This document shows positions 1 through 7,703 of a stretch of 64,000 nucleotides of DNA, piece by piece (the first letter of the stretch is position 1; every line of letters begins with the position of its first letter). This DNA comes from CALELF01 sp045617925 (GTDB lineage: Bacteria > Synergistota > Synergistia > Synergistales > Synergistaceae). Location: positions 1 through 64,000 of the forward strand of contig JAZLJR010000033.1 of assembly GCA_045617925.1 (NCBI GenBank), in the 5' to 3' direction. The position numbers and the translations under genes are program-made. Below the pieces are notes generated by a model. That model had not been told where the DNA came from and did not search any database. It saw nothing but the letters and a program-made list of their open reading frames with translations.

Positions 1-122
1 AAAAATTGCTAGGCACAAGAGATATCAGCGACCCTTGGTATAGTGGTGATTTCGCAACTGCTTATTCCGAAATTGAGCAAGGATGCCAAGCACTGTTAAA
101 AAGGACATTGAAAAATAAATAA
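1..122 (+). CDS. Low-molecular-weight protein-tyrosine phosphatase, C-terminal end (partial)
   Basis: The window opens inside a reading frame (first full codon at base 3) that ends at the TAA at 120-122. The 39 visible residues contain DISDPWYSGDF and end EIEQGCQALLKR. The DP[WY]-x-G-[DN]-F block with its catalytic Asp, followed by a GC-x-x-LL helix, is the C-terminal signature of low-molecular-weight tyrosine phosphatases. The N-terminal CxxxxxR loop lies outside the window. It is followed at once by a terminator shared with the convergent nrdG. The call rests on a short tail, so family membership is likely but not certain. Confidence 0.7.
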   Translation, partial: KLLGTRDISDPWYSGDFATAYSEIEQGCQALLKRTLKNK

Positions 123-136
123 AATTACTACGAAAC

Positions 137-172
137 AAAAAGCCCGCGCAAATAATTTGCGTGGGCTTTTTT
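137..172. terminator. Bidirectional intrinsic terminator between the phosphatase gene and nrdG
   Basis: An 11-bp stem (142-152 with 156-166, one G-T pair) with a TAA loop is flanked by an A run at 137-141 and a T run at 167-172. It can end transcription from both converging genes; nrdG stops at 171. Confidence 0.85.
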
Positions 173-854
173 ATCCTCTTATTGCCACATGTGGAAAATA
201 TTTTAATAACACTTCTTTTTTTGCTTCACTTTGCTGCATAAATGTTTTATCCAGCGTGTTCAACGGCTTAAAACATTGAATCACCCAAGATTCATCATCT
301 AAAAATTGCTCAATTTCTTGCAAATCGTGAATTGCATGCAATGAAGGAACATATGTAGTCCTAAACTCATGTGGAATTTTTTTTAAGATCTTTATCGTGC
401 AAGTAATTTTGTTTAAGATATCTTGAGTAACAGGTCTTCCTGCCAAGTTTGAATATTTTTTCTCATTTAGCGGTGCTTTTATATCCATAGCCACAAAATC
501 TATTAGCTTATTATCTAACAAATTTTGCAAAATTTCTGGATTTGTTCCATTAGTGTCAAGCTTTGTAGCAAGTCCAAGTGTTTTTATTTCATGTAAAAAG
601 CAAGGTAAATCCTTTTGTAATGTCGGTTCTCCTCCACTGACGCAAACACCATCTAAAAAATCTTTTCTTCTCGCCAAGTCTACCAATATTTCACTGTTTG
701 AACAAAGTGAATTTTTAGAAGTTACAATATCACCATTGTTGCACCACGGACAGGCAAAGTTGCAAAATGGTGTAAAAACGGTTGAAACAACATGTGCCTT
801 CCAATCAAGAAATGAAGTTCTTATGTAGGCAACAATTTGAAAATCGTCTAGCAT
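171..854 (-). CDS. nrdG: Anaerobic ribonucleoside-triphosphate reductase activating protein (radical SAM)
   Basis: NrdG is the radical-SAM enzyme that puts the glycyl radical on NrdD, which makes deoxynucleotides without oxygen. The protein has 227 residues. The cluster-binding CxxxCxxC is CNFACPWC (C31, C35, C38), followed by the SAM-binding SGGEPTLQ near residue 73 and a D-T-N-G strand near 100. It starts 4 bases after the nrdD stop, so the two are co-translated in the nrdR-nrdD-nrdG operon. The length is at the long end for NrdG and matches the NrdG/PflA-like forms seen with clostridial-type NrdD. Confidence 0.93.
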   Translation of the reverse strand: MLDDFQIVAYIRTSFLDWKAHVVSTVFTPFCNFACPWCNNGDIVTSKNSLCSNSEILVDLARRKDFLDGVCVSGGEPTLQKDLPCFLHEIKTLGLATKLDTNGTNPEILQNLLDNKLIDFVAMDIKAPLNEKKYSNLAGRPVTQDILNKITCTIKILKKIPHEFRTTYVPSLHAIHDLQEIEQFLDDESWVIQCFKPLNTLDKTFMQQSEAKKEVLLKYFPHVAIRG

Positions 855-858
855 AAAA

Positions 859-2979
859 TTAATTGGACAAAACAGATTTCCTGTAACGATCCTTCAATTC
901 GCCACGTTTTCCAGCATTCCAACTGCTTGTTTTTGTAAAGTAGCCTGTTATTCTTGTTATACCATCGACATTATGCGAACCGCATGTTGTACACTCATTC
1001 AAAAGACCACGTTCAATATGATCGCAATCGTTACACACAGTAAATTCAGGGCTAAAGGCGATTTGTGCGTTTTCACTTTTCTCAAAGACTTTTTTCACAA
1101 AAGAAACAAGTGCGTCAGGATCAGGCTTCTTTTCACCACACCAAACATGTGTAATGGAACCAGCCTTTATCATTGGGTGGAATGCCCCCTCACGGAACAC
1201 TTTTTCTATTGGATCCTGAGCAAGTTGATAATTGAGTTGTGTGCTATTTGTGTAGTAAATTTCACCTGTATCAATATGTCCCTTGACATATTTTCGCGCT
1301 ACGTCTGGCATTAATTTCAGATCAAGTTTAGCAAAGCGAAGTGCTGTGCTTTCTGCTGGAGTTTGCTCAAGAATAATTTTGACACCATGCCTTTCACTAA
1401 GTTCTTGGCACTTTAAGTCCATGTATTGTATGACAGCCATACCTAACTGATGAGCTTCGTCAGTTTCGTGGAGTTGGCTCCCGGTAACTGCTTGCACCAT
1501 CTCGTTTAATCCCAAAATGCCAATTAAGTGACTTGCCTTTCTGAAGCGCAAATATGGCTCTTCGTCACCTGAAACACAAAGTGCGGCAAGTGGACCATCT
1601 GTTCCCAAGTCAAGAATTTGCTTCAAAAATTCGCGTTTTTGCATGTGCGCTTTTGCAACTAGTTCCATTTCTTCATTGAGCAAATCAAAAAGTAATTCTT
1701 TGTCACCATTCGCCCTGTATGCAATGCGTGGCAGGTTTATTGTAATGTTTTGCAAAGCACAATGGCGCATTTTCCACGGATGTTTTGCCTCGTTTAAATC
1801 TTCAGGCGTCAGTTCAAATGATAAGCGACAACATTCAGAAAGTTTTGCCACACCACCACGGTCAAAAATATAATAGGTATTTCCCATTTCGCTTGAAAGG
1901 AAAGCGGCCTTATATAGGCACTCCTGCCAACCTTCTTCTTTAAAGAAATAATCTGTAATATGCAACAATGGTTTAGGGAAGAAAAATGGCTGTTTCCTAC
2001 TGTCACCCTGAAGATATACATCAAAAAGTGCAGAAAGGAACATTTTTGATTCTTTGTCGTAATCTGCATAGGTTTTACCAGTAAATTTACCTCCAGGCCC
2101 TATTGCTGGAACATCACGGAAGTGATTAGGAATCTCATAATAAAGGTTTATATCCGTAAAAGCAACCTGACCCCCTCTGCCACCAGCAAGCTGGTTAAAT
2201 TCAAATATGAGTTGTTGTGCAAGCTGAACATATTGTTCATATTTCCACCCAACAGTGTAAGGGGCAAAATACATATTTACAGCGTCCCAACCAATTGCAC
2301 CAGCAAAATGATTTTGTAACACACTCGTCATCTTAAGCATGTGGGCAAGTAGGACATCCGCGTGCTTTGCCGGAGCAGAAACGCTTGTAATGGAAGGAAT
2401 ATTTATACCAAATCTAGCAACATAAGCCACACTTTGTCCACTACAATATGGCCTATCCACCATTCCTAAATCGTGAAGGTGAATGTCACCAGCCAAATGA
2501 GCAGTAGCAACATCTTTGGAAAAAACCTTAGAGAGTGCATATTCCTTTAAAACAAGTTCAGCAACACTAAGGTTTATTGATTCAGGGTTGTGGCTAATGT
2601 TGGAATTCTCTTTGTTCTTATTAAATATCATTGTTTCGAGGTCATGAATTGGAAGTCCAATACGAGAGTGATCTGTAAGCTTTGCAGTAAGTCCACGCTT
2701 AAACAGTAACACATTGACCATTTCACGAATGAGGCTTGTCGTTACATTCTCTCTGCCATACTTTAGCAAATCCTCCTCCACCTCAAGTGCAATACTTTCT
2801 GCTGTAGTAGGATCAATTCCTGTTTCAGAAATAAGTGCATCACAAATGCGTGAGGCGTCCCAAGCAGAACGCTCTTCATGAGCAAGGGCATCAACCATAA
2901 GAGCAAGATCTGTTGATTCACCAATATCCCTTCCTGAATTAAACAATGTAGATTGTTTTGTAAGTCTTTTAATTTTCAC
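859..2979 (-). CDS. nrdD: Anaerobic (class III) ribonucleoside-triphosphate reductase
   Basis: The enzyme reduces NTPs to dNTPs using a glycyl radical. An N-terminal ATP-cone of about 90 residues gives allosteric control. The core carries DIHLHDLG and DRPYCSGQS, then C-x-x-x-x-ITINLPR with the likely thiyl-radical Cys. The C-terminus has two CxxC pairs (CNDC, CTTC) for zinc and the radical motif RITGY with the Gly 28 residues from the end. The start is debatable. A TTG at 3009 overlaps the nrdR stop, but AAGGGGG at 2988-2994 sits 8 bases before a GTG at 2979, so I chose the GTG (706 residues). It lies in an operon behind nrdR and ahead of nrdG. Confidence 0.95.
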   Translation of the reverse strand: MKIKRLTKQSTLFNSGRDIGESTDLALMVDALAHEERSAWDASRICDALISETGIDPTTAESIALEVEEDLLKYGRENVTTSLIREMVNVLLFKRGLTAKLTDHSRIGLPIHDLETMIFNKNKENSNISHNPESINLSVAELVLKEYALSKVFSKDVATAHLAGDIHLHDLGMVDRPYCSGQSVAYVARFGINIPSITSVSAPAKHADVLLAHMLKMTSVLQNHFAGAIGWDAVNMYFAPYTVGWKYEQYVQLAQQLIFEFNQLAGGRGGQVAFTDINLYYEIPNHFRDVPAIGPGGKFTGKTYADYDKESKMFLSALFDVYLQGDSRKQPFFFPKPLLHITDYFFKEEGWQECLYKAAFLSSEMGNTYYIFDRGGVAKLSECCRLSFELTPEDLNEAKHPWKMRHCALQNITINLPRIAYRANGDKELLFDLLNEEMELVAKAHMQKREFLKQILDLGTDGPLAALCVSGDEEPYLRFRKASHLIGILGLNEMVQAVTGSQLHETDEAHQLGMAVIQYMDLKCQELSERHGVKIILEQTPAESTALRFAKLDLKLMPDVARKYVKGHIDTGEIYYTNSTQLNYQLAQDPIEKVFREGAFHPMIKAGSITHVWCGEKKPDPDALVSFVKKVFEKSENAQIAFSPEFTVCNDCDHIERGLLNECTTCGSHNVDGITRITGYFTKTSSWNAGKRGELKDRYRKSVLSN

Positions 2980-3005
2980 GTCTTTTTCCCCCTTAATTTC
3001 TATAT

Positions 3006-3455
3006 TCAAAAATTCCTTAGTTTTTCAATTTCTTCTGTAAAGCCACGCAAGTCTGTAAATTCACGATACACAGATGCAAAACGGACATATGCAACATGAT
3101 TGATTTTTTTCAACTCTTCAGAAACCATCTCACCAATAGTGGAGCTTTTTATTTCTCCACCCATCTTAGTCAAGGTTTGTTCAATATTTTCCCGTGCAGC
3201 TTCTAACCTCTCAAGTGGCACTGGCAATTTTGTGCAAGCACTTTGCATACTGCGCAATAATTTGTCGCGATTAAACTGCTGTCGAGAGCCATCCTTTTTT
3301 ATTATCCAAGGCGTTTGTTGTTCATAACGTTCATAAGTAGTAAAACGGGCGCCACATTTCGGACAAACACGACGCCGACGGTTTACTAGTCCATTATCTA
3401 CCAAACGTGTTTCTATAACTTTAGTTTCCGTTGCATTACAATACAAACAATTCAA
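3006..3455 (-). CDS. nrdR: Transcriptional repressor NrdR
   Basis: NrdR senses ATP/dATP and represses ribonucleotide reductase genes. The 149-residue protein has an N-terminal zinc ribbon (C3, C6, C31, C34 in NCLYC and CPKC) and a central ATP-cone (from about WIIKKDGSRQQF, residues 50-140), the full family layout. The start is TTG at 3455 with AGGAG nine bases upstream. It is first in the nrdR-nrdD-nrdG operon and its stop overlaps the alternative TTG of nrdD. Two NrdR-box-like sites lie in its own promoter, so it probably represses itself and nrdDG. Confidence 0.95.
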   Translation of the reverse strand: MNCLYCNATETKVIETRLVDNGLVNRRRRVCPKCGARFTTYERYEQQTPWIIKKDGSRQQFNRDKLLRSMQSACTKLPVPLERLEAARENIEQTLTKMGGEIKSSTIGEMVSEELKKINHVAYVRFASVYREFTDLRGFTEEIEKLRNF

Positions 3456-3486
3456 AATTATTTTCTCCTGTCAATTAAGTGTCGAA

Positions 3487-3515
3487 ATTATATCACTACA
3501 TTTAGCGTTTATCAA
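3487..3515 (-). promoter_or_regulatory. Sigma-70 type promoter of nrdR-nrdD-nrdG
   Basis: On the minus strand, TTGATA (3515-3510), a 17-base spacer and a perfect TATAAT (3492-3487). The predicted start near 3480 gives a leader of about 25 bases before the nrdR TTG. Confidence 0.8.
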
Positions 3516-3539
3516 GATAAAATTTTCTATATCTAGTGT
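3493..3539 (-). promoter_or_regulatory. Pair of NrdR-box-like operators
   Basis: Two 16-base sites resemble the NrdR consensus ACACTATATATAGTGT. Site 1, ACACTAGATATAGAAA (3539-3524), matches 12 of 16 and lies upstream of -35. Site 2, ACGCTAAATGTAGTGA (3508-3493), matches 12 of 16 and fills the -35/-10 spacer. Their starts are 31 bases apart, three helical turns, the spacing known for NrdR box pairs. Confidence 0.65.
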
Positions 3540-3617
3540 TTTTTAAATTAAAAAACACATTTACCTCAAATTTTATGCTAACACAAATGCGTATTACCTC
3601 CACATATAGCCAAATAA

Positions 3618-3652
3618 AACAAGGAATTGCATATTTGCCTGCAATTCCTTGT
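3618..3652 (-). terminator. Intrinsic terminator of glgB
   Basis: A perfect 13-bp stem (3619-3631 with 3640-3652) has an 8-base loop. Read on the minus strand it is followed by TTTATTT, so it ends glgB transcription. A second, 7-bp hairpin (3696-3702 with 3706-3712, loop TAA) lies between it and the glgB stop. Confidence 0.75.
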
Positions 3653-3726
3653 AAATTTTTGTTTAAGGAACAACTTTGTTACTCCGTTTATGTTAGTCGT
3701 GCTAAGCACGACACTTAAGGCTAAAG

Positions 3727-5640
3727 TTAATCTTCGCTTTTTAATATAAGGCAACCAAGCGGTGGTAAGGTGAAGCGTGCAGACTGGTTAAAGCCATGAA
3801 TTGCATAATCCTCTGTGTAAACTCCACCACAATTACCCATTCCACTACCGCCATAGATAGCAGCGTCACTGTTTAATACTTCTTTCCAATAACCAGCATC
3901 TGGTAAACCAACTCTATAGTCATAACGTGGCACCGGCGTAAAGTTGAAAATCGCAACTATCTTATTGCCTTTACTGTCATATCTCACCATTGAAGCAATG
4001 GACTGATCCCTATCGTTAATGTCTATCCAACGGAAACAATTTGACGTCTGGTCAAGTTCCCAAAGAGGTGAATTATTCTTGTAGAAATGGTTAATATCAC
4101 GGAACCAGCGGTTTATTCCATCATGCCCCCAATCTTGGAACAAGTGCCAATCAAGACTCATCTCATGATTCCACTCTCTTTCCTGACCAAATTCACCACC
4201 CATGAAGATAAGTTTCTTGCCTGGATGACAGAACATAAATCCGAATGTCAAACGAAGTGATGCACATTTCTGCCAATAGTCACCTGGCATTTTGTTAAAG
4301 AGTGAGCATTTACCATAAACAACTTCATCGTGTGAAAGTGGCAAGGTGAAGTTTTCACTCCAAGCATACCAAATACCAAAGGTCATTTGGTCCTGATGAT
4401 ATTTACGATAAACTGGGTCTAATGAAATGTAGCCAAGAAAGTCATGCATCCAACCCATATTCCATTTATAACCGAAGCCTAAACCACCAAGGTAAACAGG
4501 TGTTGTAACACCTGGCCATGCTGTGGATTCTTCTGCTGTTACAGAAATTCCTGGGTTTGCACCATAAAGAGCACAGTTCAAGTGATGCAGGAAGTCTATT
4601 GCTTCAAGATTCTCGTGTCCACCAAACTGGTTTGGAATCCATTCGCCCGGCTGACGTGAATAGTCAAGGTAAAGCATGGAAGCAACAGCATCAATACGAA
4701 GACCGTCAACGTGATATTTATCTATCCAGAAATTAGCAGAAGAAATCAAAAATGCCTTTACTTCATAACGGCTAAAATTGAATATCGCACTCTTCCAGTC
4801 TGGATGAAAGCCCTTGCGTGGATCTTCGTGTTCATAAAGTGCAGTTCCATCAAAACGGTAGAGTCCCCAAGAATCCATCGGAAAGTGCGCTGGAACCCAG
4901 TCAAGAATAACAGCAATTCCAGCGTTGTGAAGTGCATTCACTAGTTCTGCAAAATCTTCTGGCAAACCGTAGCGTGTTGTAGGAGCAAAATAACCACTTG
5001 TCTGGTACCCCCAAGAACCATAGAAAGGATGCTCCATAACAGGCATAATTTCAACATGTGTAAAACCTTGCTCCTGCAAGTACTGAGGAAGCATTTTTGT
5101 AATATCTTTGTAAGGAATACAGGTATTTTCAAGTGTACGACGCCATGAACCAAGGTGCAATTCGTAAATTGATTGTGGACGATTTAATGCATTGACAGTT
5201 GGACGAACATTTTTCATAAAGTCATCATCTGTCCATTTGAAATTTAGATCTTGAACGAGTGCTGCATTTCCTGAACTACCACTTGGAATCTCTGAGCGAA
5301 AAGCAACTGGGTCAAACTTTTCTAGGATTTGATTATTTTTTGTTCTAATAACATACTTGTAGTTTTGACCACGAAGGTCCCCGTCAACAAGCCCCTCCCA
5401 AATACCAGATGAATCAAGACGTGGGAACATTTTTAAGCTGAATTTATCCCACCCGTTGAAATCACCTTCAACAAAAACTTCCTCTGCATTTGGTGCCCAA
5501 ACCGCAAAAAGTGTGCCATTAACATCTTTGTTCTTAACATAATGTGCACCGAGGAAGTCATAAATCCTCATGTGCGTTCCTTCTTTGAAGAAGTATATGT
5601 CTAGATCAGATGCTAAACTATAGGGTCTTATCGTTGCCAT
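3727..5640 (-). CDS. glgB: 1,4-alpha-glucan branching enzyme
   Basis: The enzyme makes alpha-1,6 branches in glycogen. The 637-residue protein has an N-terminal carbohydrate-binding CBM48-like region (FAVWAPNAEEVFVEGDFNGW, around residues 45-65). A GH13 barrel follows with the nucleophile Asp in GLRIDAVASML, the acid Glu in TAEESTAWPG and the transition-state Asp in LPLSHDEVV. A C-terminal beta domain closes it. The start ATG at 5640 has GGAGG 7 bases upstream. No other glycogen gene is adjacent, so it is a single-gene transcript ended by the hairpin at 3618-3652. Confidence 0.95.
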   Translation of the reverse strand: MATIRPYSLASDLDIYFFKEGTHMRIYDFLGAHYVKNKDVNGTLFAVWAPNAEEVFVEGDFNGWDKFSLKMFPRLDSSGIWEGLVDGDLRGQNYKYVIRTKNNQILEKFDPVAFRSEIPSGSSGNAALVQDLNFKWTDDDFMKNVRPTVNALNRPQSIYELHLGSWRRTLENTCIPYKDITKMLPQYLQEQGFTHVEIMPVMEHPFYGSWGYQTSGYFAPTTRYGLPEDFAELVNALHNAGIAVILDWVPAHFPMDSWGLYRFDGTALYEHEDPRKGFHPDWKSAIFNFSRYEVKAFLISSANFWIDKYHVDGLRIDAVASMLYLDYSRQPGEWIPNQFGGHENLEAIDFLHHLNCALYGANPGISVTAEESTAWPGVTTPVYLGGLGFGYKWNMGWMHDFLGYISLDPVYRKYHQDQMTFGIWYAWSENFTLPLSHDEVVYGKCSLFNKMPGDYWQKCASLRLTFGFMFCHPGKKLIFMGGEFGQEREWNHEMSLDWHLFQDWGHDGINRWFRDINHFYKNNSPLWELDQTSNCFRWIDINDRDQSIASMVRYDSKGNKIVAIFNFTPVPRYDYRVGLPDAGYWKEVLNSDAAIYGGSGMGNCGGVYTEDYAIHGFNQSARFTLPPLGCLILKSED

Positions 5641-5733
5641 GGTATCGCCTCCATAATTTTGTTCTATCTAATATAGTCACATTATACAACAAAAATTATT
5701 TTAATGTAAATTAAAAATTTCCTTTTTTATAAA

Positions 5734-5756
5734 AAATTTGACATTAATTCAAATTT
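5734..5756. promoter_or_regulatory. Palindrome in the glgB / UPF0173 divergent intergenic region
   Basis: AAATTTGA-N7-TCAAATTT, with perfect 8-base arms (5734-5741 and 5749-5756), lies between the two divergent starts and overlaps a TTGACA (5738-5743) that could be a plus-strand -35. It could be an operator. No regulator is assigned. Confidence 0.4.
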
Positions 5757-5804
5757 ATGAAAAAATGCTAACATAAATTACGCTGATATTGAGAGGTGTT
5801 CTAC

Positions 5805-6482
5805 ATGAGCAAATTAACTTATCTTGGGCATAGTGCTTTTTTGCTTGAAACTATAAATTTTTCTGCTCTTTTTGATCCATTCCTTATTTCAAGTCCAATT
5901 AAAGCAAAAGACTTCAAAAAACTTGATGCAATTTTTGTAACACATGGTCATGGTGACCATCTTGGTGATACATTACAGATTGCCCGAAACACAGGCGCGA
6001 CTGTTTACACGAACATGGAATTAGCCGCTTGGCTTTCAAAAAACAGTGTGAATGCCATTGGAATGCAATTTGGTGTTGCCAAATTTAATTTCGGCACAGT
6101 TCGTATGACAAGTGCTAAACATTCAAACTCCCTTAGCACAGAACAAAATTTGCCGTGTGGTGAGTCCTGCGGTTTTGTTTTAACCATAGATGATAAAAAA
6201 ATATACCATGCAGGTGACACAGCACTAATAGCAGACATGATGCTCCTAGAAAATGAAAAAATCGACGTTGCATGTTTGCCAATAGGTGGATACTACACAA
6301 TGGACGTGAATGACGCTGTGAGGGCAGTTTCTTTCATAATGCCTACTATTGCTGTTCCAATGCACTACAATACATTTGCACAAATTACACAAGCTCCAGA
6401 TGAATTTGCAAGGTTAGTAATAGATGCAAATTTAAGCACTGAAGTTAAGGTGCTAGACTTCGGAGAAGGGTTTACATTTTAA
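5805..6482 (+). CDS. UPF0173 metal-dependent hydrolase (metallo-beta-lactamase fold)
   Basis: The protein is a small metallo-beta-lactamase-fold hydrolase of the UPF0173/YtkL family, substrate unknown. The metal motif is THGHGDHLGD (about residue 45). Later ligands are in the AGDTALIADM block and in PMHYNTF near the end. The chosen start is ATG 5805 with GAGAGG 8 bases upstream; a GTG at 5796 overlaps that ribosome-binding site and is unlikely. At 225 residues it has the usual family length. It is a single gene, divergent from glgB and followed by a hairpin. Confidence 0.9.
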   Translation: MSKLTYLGHSAFLLETINFSALFDPFLISSPIKAKDFKKLDAIFVTHGHGDHLGDTLQIARNTGATVYTNMELAAWLSKNSVNAIGMQFGVAKFNFGTVRMTSAKHSNSLSTEQNLPCGESCGFVLTIDDKKIYHAGDTALIADMMLLENEKIDVACLPIGGYYTMDVNDAVRAVSFIMPTIAVPMHYNTFAQITQAPDEFARLVIDANLSTEVKVLDFGEGFTF

Positions 6483-6499
6483 TTTCCCATTGCACTCAA

Positions 6500-7381
6500 T
6501 CAATTGAGATTAGCAAGAAAGAAACTTCTTTTGTAACAAAAGAAGTTTCTTTTTGTTTTTGCTAAAAGTGATGGCAACACATCTGTCAAATCGCTAGGTA
6601 AAATTTCTTTTCCCTCAACTCTGGGTGTGTCACACTCTCTATCACTAGTTGCAATTAGAGTAACTGTCACATTTTTTTTAGCTACATCGTGGGTAAAATG
6701 AATTTTCCAAATCCCGTCAATTCTTGGCTGGACACCACTTGTGCGGAAATCATTTGTGTAAAATATTCCATTATCAACACTTGCTTCAATAGCACGTATT
6801 CCCATAACCATATCATTTTTAGCGATAGAGTAACTACTGTCAGTTTGACTTGTCACTCGTATGTAATTACTCTTTGCGCTAACAATACGAAAAACTTTAT
6901 TTTCAATATTTGCAGATTTTAAGACAACATACGACTTTATGCTATATGCAGAAACAGAAAACTGATTTGCATCTATTATTGAAGTGAAATCAACATCGCA
7001 GGAATTGCTTTCGGTAGTTATATTATTTTTTACTAAGGTATACAGAGGAACAGCATAAAAAATTCTAATCTTTTCCCTTGTTGGACAGGATATTGCACAC
7101 TTCCAAGAAAATGGTTCTGTTATTGATGAGTAAAACTGATTACAAAATTCATTGCCAGTCTGCATTGCAAATCCAGTATGATACAGTGGCTCCTTTAATA
7201 ATGCAAAAACGGAATTCGCACGGCTTATTGCAATTCGTCTGTCCAACATTCGCCAATATGAGTCTGAAACCATAACGGCAGCACGGGAGACAATGAGCAA
7301 AGCTGGTAACACTATAGCAAATGCAAGGAGAACCTCAAGCATTGTAAAGGCTTTGTGAGAGCTATTTTTTGATAAAAACAT
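6500..7381 (-). CDS. Type IV pilin-like / pseudopilin protein (larger, PilW/GspJ-like)
   Basis: The 293-residue protein has a prepilin N-terminus: a short polar leader ending HKA, then FTMLEVLLAFAIVLPALLIV, the N-methylation and transmembrane segment with Glu at +5. The rest is a globular beta-rich part with several Cys. Size and layout suggest a minor pseudopilin of a type II secretion or type IV pilus system. The residue before the cleavage site is Ala, not Gly. Its start overlaps the end of the preceding pilin-like gene by 20 bases. The last codons run through a terminator hairpin, so the true C-terminus may matter little. Confidence 0.75.
   Translation of the reverse strand: MFLSKNSSHKAFTMLEVLLAFAIVLPALLIVSRAAVMVSDSYWRMLDRRIAISRANSVFALLKEPLYHTGFAMQTGNEFCNQFYSSITEPFSWKCAISCPTREKIRIFYAVPLYTLVKNNITTESNSCDVDFTSIIDANQFSVSAYSIKSYVVLKSANIENKVFRIVSAKSNYIRVTSQTDSSYSIAKNDMVMGIRAIEASVDNGIFYTNDFRTSGVQPRIDGIWKIHFTHDVAKKNVTVTLIATSDRECDTPRVEGKEILPSDLTDVLPSLLAKTKRNFFCYKRSFFLANLN
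6518..6556. terminator. Intrinsic terminator lying inside the 3' end of the convergent pilin-like gene
   Basis: A 15-bp perfect stem (6518-6532 with 6538-6552) is followed by a T-rich tract. It ends the UPF0173 gene on the plus strand. It also lies within the last 20 or so codons of the minus-strand pilin-like gene that stops at 6500. Confidence 0.75.
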
Positions 7382-7694
7382 ATTTTGTCCCTACATCCGT
7401 AGTAACAGGCACCTTTACAAAACTAACTCCGCCAAAGGATACACTCTCACCAGTATGGCCAACATTATTCAAATTTTCGTTGTAAAAATCTGACGTTTGG
7501 CAAATTGAACGAAAATGCAGCAAATTCCTCTCAAAACCGTGATTGGAAAAATTTATTACATTAAAAATTATAATGATAATACTGAAAAACATAGATATCG
7601 TAATAATTGCTTCAAACAGAAAAAAAGCATCTTTTGTGTTTTTCCTTACAAGAGGTTTTATTTTTGTTAAAATTTTTATTGTAAATTTTTGCAT
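7362..7694 (-). CDS. Short pilin-like protein (minor pseudopilin, PilV/GspI-like)
   Basis: About 110 residues. After a 22-residue basic leader comes DAFFLFEAIITISMFFSIII, a degenerate prepilin signal (A|FFLFE, Glu at +5) running into a transmembrane helix, then a short soluble part. ATG 7694 is preferred over the GTG just before it at 7697; neither has a strong ribosome-binding site, which fits coupling to the ATPase gene ending at 7704. It lies between the PilT-like ATPase and the larger pilin-like gene, so the three probably form one operon. Function is inferred from the N-terminus and neighbours only. Confidence 0.6.
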   Translation of the reverse strand: MQKFTIKILTKIKPLVRKNTKDAFFLFEAIITISMFFSIIIIIFNVINFSNHGFERNLLHFRSICQTSDFYNENLNNVGHTGESVSFGGVSFVKVPVTTDVGTKYVFIKK

Positions 7695-7703
7695 CACTAG
7701 CTT

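Noticed and set aside
3536..3718. Plus-strand 60-codon open frame between nrdR and glgB
   Set aside because: It runs through the nrdR upstream region and the glgB terminator hairpin and has no ribosome-binding site.
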